Positions 15,374 to 24,533 of a stretch of 64,000 bases of DNA are shown one piece after another. Where the stretch lies: NCBI RefSeq assembly GCF_017571495.1, contig NZ_JAGETZ010000001.1:372001-436000 (forward strand), read 5' to 3'. This DNA is from Hymenobacter negativus. Its GTDB lineage: Bacteria > Bacteroidota > Bacteroidia > Cytophagales > Hymenobacteraceae. The translations under genes were made by a program, and so were the position numbers. Position 1 is the stretch's first letter. Every line of letters begins with the position of its first letter. Under the pieces are notes generated by a model. The model made no database searches. It was not told the DNA's origin and was given only the letters and a program-made list of their open reading frames with translations.

Positions 15374-16600
15374 CTAGTGCTTAATAGCTGAATCATTGGC
15401 TTTTGCCGCGGGCCCAAATAGGAACTGATACGCCGCCGGAAATTCCCGTTGCCAGAACCATTCGCGGTGTTCTCCATCGGCCGGTGCATGAAATGCCAGG
15501 TTGCGGGCCGGCACACCTTCGGCCAGCAGTTCGTCGCGCCACTGTGTCATCAGCGGCAGCATGGTTTCTGATTCCTTCGGCCCGCACACGAAGTAGAACC
15601 GGGCTGTGGGCGCGGCCGGGTGCGTTTTGGCGAATGCCCGAAGCGAGTCGTTGCACACCCAGAAAGCTGGCGAAAACACCCCAACCTCGCCAAATACCTT
15701 AGGGTACTTCAGGGCTGCGTACACCGAAATCAGCCCGCCCAGGCTGGAGCCGGCCACCCCCGTGTGCGCCGCATCGGGCTGGGTGCGGTAGTGCGCGTCT
15801 ACATAAGGCTTCAGGATTTGCGCCAGAAAGTCGACGTATGCGCCGCCCTGACCGCCTTGGTGGGGCTGGTCTTTGAGCGCAGTGCTGGGCCAGGGGATGT
15901 ATTCGTCGGAACGAAATTCGTTGCCGTTGTTGATGGCCACTACAATGCTGCCGGTGGCATCCTGACCGGTTTGGCGCAGCTTGTCCAGCGTTTCGTCCAC
16001 GCCCCACTCCCCGCCGAAGCTGGTGGCTTCGTCGAACACGTTCTGGCCGTCGTGCAGGTACAGCACAGGGTAGCGCCGGGCGGGCTGTTTGGCATAATCG
16101 GCGGGCAGGTATATCAGTATCCGACGCTGGCGCCCTAGTTGTGGCATGGCGAATTCCATGGCCAGCACATGCACCTGCGAGGTAGCCGTGTGCGGCCGGG
16201 GCGCGGCCACTCCCCCACTTTGGTCATCCCAAGCCAACACTCGATGCTGGACGGCCCCGGCATTAGCCAAATCGGCCTTACGGTTAGCAATTGCCCGGTT
16301 TTTATCATCTACCTCAACCGTCTGCCAGCTACCACGGGTGAACTTATACTCGACTACACTTAGTCCGGCAGGCAGGCTTACCTGATACGTTCCGTCCGGA
16401 TTTTTGCGCAGCGCATACCGGGCCGCGTGCGGATTCCAATTGTTGAAGGAACCCGCAACAAACAGCGTGTCCGTCGGTGGCGTGCTGGCCGGCACTTGGC
16501 CAAGCTTCAAGATGCTTTGCCCAGCCACTGGCCCGGCCAGCATCGTCAGCAGCAGGCCGCTCAAACGGTTTGGCCACCGCCTCAAGCCTTTTTTGCTCAC
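15374..16600 (-). CDS. Secreted alpha/beta-hydrolase esterase with N-terminal glycogen-binding-like module
   Basis: The 408-residue protein begins with a signal peptide (cleavage near VAGQ). Residues ~40-125 (FVAGSFNNWNP, YEYKF-like strand) form an E-set/CBM48-like module of the kind that touches starch-type glucans. An esterase-D/enterochelin esterase-type domain follows: ILIYLPADY, YLHDGQNVFD, the nucleophile elbow GVAGSSLGG, and a late His in GEHREW. The ATG overlaps the stop of the preceding minus-strand gene by four bases, so the two are an operon. The position next to SusC/SusD and an amylase suggests action on esterified glycans. The true substrate is unknown. Confidence 0.82.
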   Translation of the reverse strand: MSKKGLRRWPNRLSGLLLTMLAGPVAGQSILKLGQVPASTPPTDTLFVAGSFNNWNPHAARYALRKNPDGTYQVSLPAGLSVVEYKFTRGSWQTVEVDDKNRAIANRKADLANAGAVQHRVLAWDDQSGGVAAPRPHTATSQVHVLAMEFAMPQLGRQRRILIYLPADYAKQPARRYPVLYLHDGQNVFDEATSFGGEWGVDETLDKLRQTGQDATGSIVVAINNGNEFRSDEYIPWPSTALKDQPHQGGQGGAYVDFLAQILKPYVDAHYRTQPDAAHTGVAGSSLGGLISVYAALKYPKVFGEVGVFSPAFWVCNDSLRAFAKTHPAAPTARFYFVCGPKESETMLPLMTQWRDELLAEGVPARNLAFHAPADGEHREWFWQREFPAAYQFLFGPAAKANDSAIKH

Positions 16601-17301
16601 CGGATGGTTTCGCCGCTGCCAGCCCCGCGCTCGGAAGCATCGGTTTTACGCAACGTATACACGGCCCGTACGGAGTCGATGCCCGGCAATCCGTTGGATT
16701 GAAAATCAAGCAGGGAGCCTTTTTTCTGGGGCCCTTTCACGAAGTGGCGGTACTCTTCTGCCGACTCGCGCACGACGTACAGGATACCAGTGGAAGGCAC
16801 CTTAAGCCGCGAGAAAGTGCTGCGGCCATCGCCAGCCGACCGCCGGTTTTCTTCCGCCACCAAACTGGTGCCTAGCAGCCGGAACTTCGTCGCGTCGCTG
16901 CCGGGCAGGGCTAGGTTGCCGAGCCCGTCCACGAATACTTCGCGGCGGCTCATGAGGTGTTCCAGGTCCAGGGTTTTGAGCAGGCCCAGATTTTCTTCCG
17001 ACATCACGAGCTGTTGCACCGCTTTGCCGGGGGCAGGCTCCTGGTAGTACACCAGTATCGGCTTTTTCAACTTTATCTTACTAACCACCATGGGTGGTGG
17101 CGCGTCCTCTTCTTCGTTAGCGCCTTGCGTGACAATGGGCGTGTAAACCGGTGGAGGCTTGGGGGCATTTTTGGTAGCCGGAGCGGGCTTACCCGCAGGC
17201 TTGGGTACCGGTTTATGCACACCCGGGCGGGACTGGGCCCAGGTGACACCGGACAGGGTAGAGCCCAAGAACAAAGCAAGAAGTAGAAGACGCTTTTTCA
17301 T
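16597..17301 (-). CDS. Secreted protein of unknown function, Pro/Lys-rich N-terminus
   Basis: This 234-residue protein has a clear signal peptide (MKKRLLLLALFLGSTLSG, cleavage near WAQ), then a ~45-residue linker rich in Pro, Lys and Ala. A folded-looking domain follows with no motif I recognise. The linker could span peptidoglycan or tether the domain to the cell surface. It shares an ATGA overlap with the downstream esterase gene, so the products are probably made together. Confidence 0.7.
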   Translation of the reverse strand: MKKRLLLLALFLGSTLSGVTWAQSRPGVHKPVPKPAGKPAPATKNAPKPPPVYTPIVTQGANEEEDAPPPMVVSKIKLKKPILVYYQEPAPGKAVQQLVMSEENLGLLKTLDLEHLMSRREVFVDGLGNLALPGSDATKFRLLGTSLVAEENRRSAGDGRSTFSRLKVPSTGILYVVRESAEEYRHFVKGPQKKGSLLDFQSNGLPGIDSVRAVYTLRKTDASERGAGSGETIR

Positions 17302-17882
17302 TTTCTAAGGAAAAGCCAAAAGTAACGATGAGATAGTGGCTTCGCAAGGTCATTATTGGCCTTCGCTCCAAGGTGCAGTGCTATCCGCGGCTGCCAAGCT
17401 GCCAAGTCGGCCCCGAATAAGGATTAAGTTACCCGAGTTTCTGGAGTTTTGAGATGGGGAGTGATTCCTCACCATACCAGCTACCGCTACAAGCTAACTT
17501 GGGTGAATCCAATTACGAAATACAATCGTTTGTCCAAAAACAAACGATTATCAATCCAATCTTTTTTTTCTCACTGTGCTATCGTTTGCAATTTCTGGCC
17601 ATTTCGCTCATGTCAAATGATTATTCACAGCTAAAATGGTTAAACCGGGCATGCAAGCAGATTTTCAACATGTTGCAAAACAATAAATTACCCCAACAAC
17701 TGCCACTATTTATGCTCAAGCACATCTTAAAAACAATATGCGTAAACCCTCATTTATATCCTAAGTAAACACCAATTAAAGGGGCTATACAAAACTACCT
17801 TCAACAGGTATCGATGCTATTTTTCGGTAACTTTACGGCCCCAATACCAAAAATTTTTCCCACCATTAATTTTTCTCATTTC
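17302..17882. other. Intergenic region upstream of susC, no gene seen
   Basis: This stretch between divergent genes is clearly richer in A+T than its surroundings. Short open frames here have no protein-like composition. It should contain the promoters for both directions. TAACTTTA at 17828-17835 is only a partial match to TAnnTTTG, and I could not define a -33 partner. Confidence 0.5.
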
Positions 17883-20800
17883 ATGAAACACCCCTATTTA
17901 GCGAAACTCCTGTTTCTGCTATCGTTTGTGTGCTTCGGCTTTGTTCCGGGAGCGTATGCTCAGACGGGCTCGGTCAGTGGCAAGGTAACCGATAGCAAGA
18001 ACGAAGGAATTCCTGGCGCAACGGTTCTCATCGAGGGCTCAACATTAGGCAGCTCGTCCAATATGGACGGCACGTACAACATTCAGAACGTACCAGCCGG
18101 GGCACACACCCTGGTTATCTCGTTCGTAGGCTACAATACGGTACGCCGTCCGGTAACGGTAACGGCTGGCCAGAACACCGAAGTAGCGGCAGAGCTGACG
18201 GAAAATACTACCCAGCTCTCGGAAGCGGTGGTGGTAGGCTATAGCTCGCAACGCCGCCAAGATGTGACCGGGGCCGTAGAACAGATTACTGAGAAGCAGT
18301 TTGTGAAAGGCCAGGTAACCAACCCCGAGCAACTAGTACAAGGTAAGGTCGCTGGCGTGCAAATCACCAGCGGTGGCGGGGCCCCTGGGGCCGGCACCCA
18401 GATTCTTATCCGCGGTGGCTCATCACTGAACGCCTCCAACCAGCCACTGATTGTGATTGATGGGGTACCAGTCGATAATGCCACTCTTGCTGGCGCATCC
18501 AATCCTTTGTCGCTCATCAATCCCAACGATATTGAGAGCATCACAGTATTGAAAGATGCTTCATCAACGGCCATCTATGGTTCACGGGCTTCAAACGGTG
18601 TTATCATCGTAACGACCAAGCGTGGAATTTCAGGTGAAAAAATCCGGGTGAATGTCTCAACATTGAACTCAGTAGCCACGCCGGCCAAGTACGTGCCGGT
18701 ACTGACTGCCGATGAATTCCGAGCCTATGTAAATCAGTATGGCAACGCCACGCAAAAGGCAGGCCTCGGCACAGCAAATACTGACTGGCAGAAGGAAATC
18801 TACCGGGCGGCTTTCACTACTGACAACAACGTGAGCGTAACTGGCTCGGCGGGCAAGGTTCCGTTCCGGGTATCGGCTGGCTATCTGAATCAGAATGGCT
18901 TGCTGCTTAAGAACAGCCTTGACCGCTACTCAGGTTCGGTAGGCATTACACCACGCCTGCTCAATGACAATCTGAAGATTGACATCAACGTGAAGGGTTC
19001 AGTTATCAAAAACAATTTCTCGGCCCAAAGCGCCGTGAACTCGGCCGTTTACTTTGACCCTACCCAGCCAGTTACGGGCTCCGAGACGCGCTTTCAGCCA
19101 TATGGCGGCTATTTTGAGTTTCTACTGCCAGCTGCCGGCAATACTTATACGCTGAACAATAACTCTTCTCTGCGCAACCCGGTAGGCTTAATTAACCAAC
19201 GCCAAGACCTGAGCACGGTTAAACGTAGCATCGGCAACCTGCAACTCGACTACAAACTGCCGTTCCTAACCGGCCTCAGTGCTAACGTAAACCTGGGCTA
19301 CGACGTGCAGCGCGGCGAAGGCACGCTGGCCGTACCCGCGTCGGCCGCTTCTGACTTCACCCGTGGCGGTATTAGTCGTCAGTATAAGCAGAATCTCGAC
19401 AACCTGCTGTTGGAAACTTATGCCAAGTACACCCACGACCTGGGCGACAAAACGCACCTTGAAGTCTTGGCTGGCTACTCATGGCAGCAGTTCCGCAACA
19501 CCCAATTCAACTTCGACGATAACAAAGCTGACGGCTCAGTATATATTCCAGCAAACCGGACTTACGATGGGCAGCTCCAGTACACCGACCAGTATAACCT
19601 GCTGTCGTTCTATGGCCGGGCTAACCTGAATATCAGCGACCGATACCTGTTTACGGGCACGTTGCGGGCTGACGGTTCCTCGCGGTTTGGTCCGAGCAAT
19701 CGGTGGGGCTACTTCCCCGCTGGTGCAGTGGCCTGGCGTGTAAAAGGCGAGAATTTCCTGGCCGATTCCAAATTTGTATCGGACCTGAAAGTACGCTTCG
19801 GCTATGGCCAGACCGGCCAGCAGGACATCGGTATTACTAACCTCTATAATTACCTGCCGCTCTCAACGCTGAGTACCAGCACGGCGCAGTACCAGTTGGG
19901 CAGCCAGTTCTACCGCACCCTGCGCGCCAACCTGTATAACACCAACATTAAGTGGGAAACCACTAATACGTTTAACATCGGCTTGGATTATGGCTTCTTC
20001 GGTGGCCGCTTTTACGGTACAGTTGATGTGTATAAGCGCACTACCAACGACCTGCTGAACAACGTATTCGTGGGTGCTGGCTCCAACCAATCCAATGCAG
20101 GCCTTTTCAACGTAGGTTCGCTTGAAAACCGTGGTATTGAGGTGGTTGCTAACGTAGACGTGGTGAAGGGCGAAAAATTCAACCTGACCGTAAACGCCAA
20201 TGCTACCCTGAACCGCAACAAGCTGACCAAGCTCACCACTTCGGACAATCCCAACGCGGTAGGCATTCAGACCGGTAACATCTCCAACTTTGACGGTTTG
20301 GGCAGCCAGACCATCCAAGTGAATACGGTGGGCTACGCTTCGCAGTCTTTCTACGTGTATGAGCAGGTGTATGACACCAATGGTAAGCCGGTTGAAGGTG
20401 TATTTGTAGACCGCAATGGTGATGGAACTATCAATAGCCTAGACTTGTACCGCTACAAATCAGGCCGCCCGCAAGCCGTCCTCGGCTTTGGAGCCAACAT
20501 GAACTACGGGAAGGCTTCGCTGGCCTTCACAATGCGTTCCAACCTTGGCAACTATGTGTACAACAACTTGCGCGCCCGTGCTCTGTTTGTGCAAAACTCC
20601 AATGGCTTTGTGCGCAACGTTTCTGACGAAGCACTTTACTCGGGCTTCACTAAAAATACTGACCGCCAGTTCATTTCTGATTACTATATCGAGAACGGCT
20701 CTTTCCTGCGCATGGAGAACGTAACGTTGGGCTACGACTTTGGCTCGCTTCTGAAGGAAGGTACTACGCTAAACCTCTCGGTAGCAGCTCAGAACCTGTT

Positions 20801-20927
20801 CTTGATTACCAAGTACAAAGGCCTCGACCCGGAAGTTGTTGACCCAACCAATGGCTCGTTGGGCATCGATAATACGATTTATCCCCGTCCGCGCACGTTC
20901 ACGGTAGGCCTCAACTTTGGTTTCTAA
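17883..20927 (+). CDS. SusC/RagA-family TonB-dependent outer-membrane transporter
   Basis: This 1014-residue protein has a signal peptide ending AYAQ. A carboxypeptidase-like regulatory domain follows (GSVSGKVTDSKNEGIPGATV, ~26-105). Next come the TonB-box region SEAVVVGYSSQ, a plug domain with GVQITSGGGAPG and LIVIDGVPVD, the SusC signature DASSTAIYGSRASNGVIIVTT, and a long beta-barrel ending PRTFTVGLNFGF. It imports oligomers captured by its SusD partner across the outer membrane using TonB energy. I chose the ATG giving MKHPYLAK because it starts the signal peptide. The substrate is inferred to be a starch-like glucan from the nearby amylase. Confidence 0.96.
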   Translation: MKHPYLAKLLFLLSFVCFGFVPGAYAQTGSVSGKVTDSKNEGIPGATVLIEGSTLGSSSNMDGTYNIQNVPAGAHTLVISFVGYNTVRRPVTVTAGQNTEVAAELTENTTQLSEAVVVGYSSQRRQDVTGAVEQITEKQFVKGQVTNPEQLVQGKVAGVQITSGGGAPGAGTQILIRGGSSLNASNQPLIVIDGVPVDNATLAGASNPLSLINPNDIESITVLKDASSTAIYGSRASNGVIIVTTKRGISGEKIRVNVSTLNSVATPAKYVPVLTADEFRAYVNQYGNATQKAGLGTANTDWQKEIYRAAFTTDNNVSVTGSAGKVPFRVSAGYLNQNGLLLKNSLDRYSGSVGITPRLLNDNLKIDINVKGSVIKNNFSAQSAVNSAVYFDPTQPVTGSETRFQPYGGYFEFLLPAAGNTYTLNNNSSLRNPVGLINQRQDLSTVKRSIGNLQLDYKLPFLTGLSANVNLGYDVQRGEGTLAVPASAASDFTRGGISRQYKQNLDNLLLETYAKYTHDLGDKTHLEVLAGYSWQQFRNTQFNFDDNKADGSVYIPANRTYDGQLQYTDQYNLLSFYGRANLNISDRYLFTGTLRADGSSRFGPSNRWGYFPAGAVAWRVKGENFLADSKFVSDLKVRFGYGQTGQQDIGITNLYNYLPLSTLSTSTAQYQLGSQFYRTLRANLYNTNIKWETTNTFNIGLDYGFFGGRFYGTVDVYKRTTNDLLNNVFVGAGSNQSNAGLFNVGSLENRGIEVVANVDVVKGEKFNLTVNANATLNRNKLTKLTTSDNPNAVGIQTGNISNFDGLGSQTIQVNTVGYASQSFYVYEQVYDTNGKPVEGVFVDRNGDGTINSLDLYRYKSGRPQAVLGFGANMNYGKASLAFTMRSNLGNYVYNNLRARALFVQNSNGFVRNVSDEALYSGFTKNTDRQFISDYYIENGSFLRMENVTLGYDFGSLLKEGTTLNLSVAAQNLFLITKYKGLDPEVVDPTNGSLGIDNTIYPRPRTFTVGLNFGF

Positions 20928-20948
20928 TCCCTTTATTCCCTGTTTTAT

Positions 20949-22589
20949 ATGCGTAACAAGTTCATCCGTACTCTGGGAATGCTGGCGGTTGCTGCCGTAT
21001 TGCTTCCTGCAGGCTCCTGCACCAAGGATTTGGACCAGGCACCTACTTATCTGGCCAGTGCCGACGTTATTTATCGCGACCCGGCTCAAATCCTGCAAGT
21101 GCTTGCTCGCCTCTATGGCGGCTTAGCCGTAACAGGCCAAACGGGCGGCAACGGCCCTGGTTCGGCGCAGCCCGACCTATCGTTCATTGACGAGGGCTAC
21201 TCCAACTACATTCGCGCATACTTCAAAGCGCAAGAGCTGACCACTGACGAAGCCATCATTGCTTGGGGCGATGCTGGCCTGCCCGACTATAACCGCCTGA
21301 CTTGGAACGCTGACAACCAGTTCATCCGCGCCATGTATGAGCGGATTTTCTTCCAGATTTCGGCCTGCAACGAGTTCATTCGTCAAACCTCCGACGATAA
21401 GCTGGCCAGCCGTGGCATTACCGGACCTGAAGCCGGCACCATACGTCAGTATCAGGCCGAAGCTCGTTTCCTGCGCGCCCTGAGCTATTTCCACGCCATC
21501 GATATGTTCGGCAATGTGCCGTTTGTGACGGAGAACTCGACTGTGGGCGAAAACCCGCGCCAAGGTACTCGTGCCGAAGTGTATACCTACATCGAGAGTG
21601 AACTGCGCGCCATTGAGCCCCTCCTGCTAGCACCTCGGTCCGTGTATGCTCGGGCTGATAAAGGGGCTTGCTGGGCGTTGCAGACCAAGCTCTACCTGAA
21701 CGCTAAGGTGTATAACCCCTCTGTTACCGGCAACTTCGACGCGGCGGCGGTAGCTGCTGATAAATTGTTGCGCGCCTCGTCGGGCTACTCCCTGACCCCG
21801 AACTATACCCACCTCTTCCTGGCCGATAATGACCGGGCAGCTCTCCGGAACGAAATCATCTTCCCGGTGGCTTTCGATGGTATCAACACCCAGAACTACG
21901 GGGGCACTACCTTCCTAGTGCACGGCTCGGTGGGCGGCTCAATGGACGCGGCTGCCTATGGCATCATCAGCGGGGGCTGGTTTGGCATGCGGGCACGCCG
22001 CAACCTAGTCGATTTGTTTCCCGGCTTCCCGGGTGCTACGACCGACCAGCGTGCCTTATTTTACACGGCCGGGCAGACTCTTGAGATTACCGACCCGTCG
22101 GCTTTCACCGATGGCTATGCGGTAACAAAATGGCGCAACGTCACATCAACTGGCGTACCTGGCAAGGACGTCACTGGCACGTTTGCAGATACTGATTTTC
22201 CAATGTTCCGGTTAGCCGATGTTAAGCTGATGTATGCCGAAGCTGTGCAGCGCGGAGCTCAGCCCATCAGTACCAGTGGCACTGCGTTGCAAGCCGTGAA
22301 CGACGTGCGCTTACGCGCCGGAGCTCCAGCACTCGCTTCCTTCACCGGCGATGGCCTCCAGAACATCCTGGATGAGCGGGGCCGTGAACTTTATTGGGAA
22401 GGCAGCCGCCGTACCGACCTTATTCGCTTCGGCAAGTACGTATCGGGCTACAACTGGCCTTTCAAAGGCAACCGGGGCGCGAGCGACATCACTACCGGCC
22501 GCGACGTGGAGCCATTCCGTGTGCTGTTCCCAATTCCCACTACCGATTTGGTAGCGAATCCCAACATCAAGCAAAACACCGGCTACTAA
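20949..22589 (+). CDS. SusD/RagB-family outer-membrane glycan-binding lipoprotein
   Basis: The 546-residue protein has a lipoprotein signal with a lipobox at PAGSC (lipidated Cys24). SusD features follow: an N-terminal TPR-like helical core (QAEARFLRALSYFHAIDMFGNVP) and the C-terminal segment LDERGRELYWEGSRRTDLIRFGKY. It forms the lid of the SusC transporter, 21 bases downstream of it. No SusE- or SusF-like gene follows; only possible remnants lie before the next terminator. Confidence 0.95.
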   Translation: MRNKFIRTLGMLAVAAVLLPAGSCTKDLDQAPTYLASADVIYRDPAQILQVLARLYGGLAVTGQTGGNGPGSAQPDLSFIDEGYSNYIRAYFKAQELTTDEAIIAWGDAGLPDYNRLTWNADNQFIRAMYERIFFQISACNEFIRQTSDDKLASRGITGPEAGTIRQYQAEARFLRALSYFHAIDMFGNVPFVTENSTVGENPRQGTRAEVYTYIESELRAIEPLLLAPRSVYARADKGACWALQTKLYLNAKVYNPSVTGNFDAAAVAADKLLRASSGYSLTPNYTHLFLADNDRAALRNEIIFPVAFDGINTQNYGGTTFLVHGSVGGSMDAAAYGIISGGWFGMRARRNLVDLFPGFPGATTDQRALFYTAGQTLEITDPSAFTDGYAVTKWRNVTSTGVPGKDVTGTFADTDFPMFRLADVKLMYAEAVQRGAQPISTSGTALQAVNDVRLRAGAPALASFTGDGLQNILDERGRELYWEGSRRTDLIRFGKYVSGYNWPFKGNRGASDITTGRDVEPFRVLFPIPTTDLVANPNIKQNTGY

Positions 22590-22738
22590 GGAAATCCCGG
22601 CGGGCGGTCTCACGTTGGGCCTGCCCGTTGGTTAGCCACCTCCTAGCAATTACTAGCTACGATGTGGTGCTGAATCTGAACGCTACGTCCAGACCTACTT
22701 ACACCATCACACGCTGTCCCTAATCGGGCTTGATTTGG

Positions 22739-22770
22739 AAAAAAGCCTCGCCTACTGGCGGGGCTTTTTT
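22739..22770 (+). terminator. Terminator downstream of susCD
   Basis: The stem AAAAAAGCCTCGCC / GGCGGGGCTTTTTT has a TACT loop with T and A runs on both sides, so it can act in either direction. Confidence 0.85.
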
Positions 22771-22807
22771 GGGTTTGTAGGCAAAAACACGAACCATTCC
22801 TACACTA

Positions 22808-22889
22808 ATTGCTAATTTCGTTCTACTGCTCAATAATTCCCTCCCCTATAATACTGATTACCGATGGCGGCTCTACAAAATGCAGTTGG
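22808..22889 (+). pseudogene. Decayed duplicate of the promoter and first codons of the sugar-kinase gene
   Basis: These 82 bases match 24494-24575, the region covering the upstream sequence and first 14 codons of the BadF-type kinase, with seven mismatches and no gaps. The ATG start has become ATA, and a TAG follows the Trp codon where the two copies diverge. The shared 14 codons read (M/I)ILI(A/T)DGGSTKCSW. It is a truncated, non-functional copy about 1.7 kb from its source. Confidence 0.8.
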
Positions 22890-22983
22890 TAGTTAACGGC
22901 AGCGCAGCTAACGTTACTGGCGGTACAGTAACTGTTACTCCCTAAGCTGCTTGTTCGGTTTCACCGGGTATAAGTTCAACTAT

Positions 22984-23020
22984 AAAAGGAGCTGCTGGGA
23001 TTCCAGCAGCTCCTTTTTTT
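22984..23020 (+). terminator. Terminator between the remnant region and the DUF3140 gene
   Basis: The stem AAAAGGAGCTGCTGG / CCAGCAGCTCCTTTT has a 4-base loop and is followed by more T. It also lies just past the stop of the minus-strand DUF3140 gene and can serve both strands. Confidence 0.85.
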
Positions 23021-23036
23021 GTAGTCAGTGGCCTTG

Positions 23037-23387
23037 CTATTTCTTCAGCGGGTCGTGACCCCAGTTCATGAGGGAGTAGCGCCAACGCGAAGCTTCGATG
23101 TCGGCGGCATGGTGGGGGCCTTGGGCCAGGTGGCGGCTCACGTAGCTGTGCACCTTGTGCAGGTGGGCTTCGTCATCGGGCGTAAGGTCGGCTTGTTTCT
23201 TGTGCAGGATACGGACAATGTGCTCGCCGGAATGGTGACCGATGCTACTGCCGTCGCCACTGTCCTGGCCTACCGATTTAGACTCATCGGTTTTGAGCCA
23301 CTTCTCCAGCTCAGCAGCCGTCATGTTTACATCTTGTTTAAAGGCAGCGTAGACGTCGCTGGAATCGGAGGTTGAGGGGGCGGCCAT
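23037..23387 (-). CDS. DUF3140-like small protein
   Basis: This 116-residue soluble protein matches my memory of the DUF3140 family. It has an N-terminal helix containing AELEKWL, then SIGHHSGEHIVRIL, a KKADLT-like step (KKQADLTPDDEAHLHKV), and a closing ASRWRYSLMNWGHDPLKK. Function is unknown; related proteins are small, cytosolic and sometimes associated with DNA-binding annotations. It is monocistronic, bounded by a terminator. Confidence 0.75.
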   Translation of the reverse strand: MAAPSTSDSSDVYAAFKQDVNMTAAELEKWLKTDESKSVGQDSGDGSSIGHHSGEHIVRILHKKQADLTPDDEAHLHKVHSYVSRHLAQGPHHAADIEASRWRYSLMNWGHDPLKK

Positions 23388-23500
23388 GTAGTGGGAATAA
23401 CTGATTTTAGGAAAGGACTTTCAGAGGGTTACTGCTGATTGCTCCGCTGGGTTACGCACGAACGCAACGCCTGTGTGGTACTCCTCAAGCTTCGGCGCAC

Positions 23501-23508
23501 TACTTTTG
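23501..23508 (+). promoter_or_regulatory. Candidate -7 promoter element
   Basis: TACTTTTG is a perfect TAnnTTTG match, 36 bases before the ATG of the next gene. No convincing -33 TTG is present. Confidence 0.4.
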
Positions 23509-23544
23509 TCCAAATTGTCTAACACTTCTTAATTTAATACGCTT

Positions 23545-24147
23545 ATGTATCGTCTACGCATTACGCTAGCTCTACTCCTGCTTTCAATGCCTGGCCTGAT
23601 GGCCCAGGCCCAGACCAAAAAGAAGACAAACAGTGGGGGCGGTAGCAGCGCTTCCGGCTACAAAACCGGCATTGGCCTGCGGGGCGGCGGCTGGTCTTCA
23701 GGCCTCACCATTAAGCACTTTTTGGGCAGCGGCAAAGGTGTAGCCATCGAGGGCCTGCTTACGACGGAGTACAAAGCCCACGGTGGCCGCCTCACCATTC
23801 TGGGCGAGAAGCACCACAGCATCGCCGATGCCAAAGGCCTCCAGTTTTATTACGGCGCAGGCTTTCATGCTGGTGCTTACCAAGGCCGCTACTACTTCGC
23901 CGATGAGCGGTATTATTACAATGGCCGCAACGGCGACGTTTACTTTATCAAAGGCAACAAAGGCGGCTACTATTACGACGAGAACACCTACCTCGCCATC
24001 GGCGCCGACCTCATCCTGGGCCTCGAATACAAACTGCCCGACCTGCCCTTTGTCGTTGGGGTCGACTACAAGCCCTTCTTCGAGGTTTTCCACGGCTACA
24101 CCGGTTTCTACAACGATGTAGCCGCCAGCCTGCGCTTCACGTTCTAA
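23545..24147 (+). CDS. Exported outer-membrane-beta-barrel-like protein of unknown function
   Basis: This 200-residue protein has a signal peptide (MYRLRITLALLLLSMPGL, cleavage near AQAQ), a short Gly/Ser linker and then alternating aromatic beta-strands. It ends RFTF, with the terminal Phe typical of outer-membrane barrels. The centre is rich in Tyr and Gly (GRYYFADERYYYNGRNG, KGGYYYDEN). It probably forms a small 8-strand barrel. No function can be assigned. Confidence 0.7.
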   Translation: MYRLRITLALLLLSMPGLMAQAQTKKKTNSGGGSSASGYKTGIGLRGGGWSSGLTIKHFLGSGKGVAIEGLLTTEYKAHGGRLTILGEKHHSIADAKGLQFYYGAGFHAGAYQGRYYFADERYYYNGRNGDVYFIKGNKGGYYYDENTYLAIGADLILGLEYKLPDLPFVVGVDYKPFFEVFHGYTGFYNDVAASLRFTF

Positions 24148-24213
24148 GCAGCCCATGCAGCGGCCCAGCTCCGGAGGAGCGACCCGCGCTGGTTTTGCGG
24201 TGCAACAGGTAAG

Positions 24214-24296
24214 CAAAGCCCCAGCGGGGCCGTCCCTGGAGGCGCCTCACTTATTTGGTGAGGTCTCCCTCCGGGTACGGCCCCGCTGGGGCTTTG
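24214..24296. repeat. Long hairpin with perfect 20-base arms
   Basis: CAAAGCCCCAGCGGGGCCGT at 24214-24233 pairs perfectly with 24277-24296, and the ~43-base interior forms further partial pairs (CCTCAC / GTGAGG). It has no T-run, so it is more like the other intergenic palindromes here than a simple terminator. Confidence 0.75.
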
Positions 24297-24533
24297 GCTT
24301 CTATTGGGGCTCCTCTCTTCTACCTATGGGTCGACCGTTGGACTTGGCCCGTACCTTGGGCTTCTTATTTTCTGCAATAGGCCAGGCTTTTTCAAGTACC
24401 CTCAAAATCAGACACGCTATAACGGATGTTTTTTGAAAATAAATTGCTGCAATCGTTTGCTCGAATCGGTCTTTATGACCTGTTCCCGCACTGATTGCTA
24501 CTTTCGTTCCCCTGCTCAACAATTCCCTCCCCT

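Larger units (their letters stand above)
22590..23036. other. Intergenic region with decayed coding fragments
   Basis: No intact gene is present. Besides the terminators and the kinase-gene duplicate listed separately, the frame 22658-22723 reads YDVVLNLNATSRPTYTITR followed by two residues and a stop. That resembles the final beta-strands of a SusE-type or other extracellular lipoprotein. Frame 22891-22944 reads NGSAANVTGGTVTVTP and stops. These look like ends of genes lost from behind susD, but neither is long enough to prove it. Confidence 0.35.

Noticed and set aside
17449..17768. Short A+T-rich open frames upstream of susC
   Set aside because: They overlap each other in two frames, contain no conserved motif, and fit a promoter region better.
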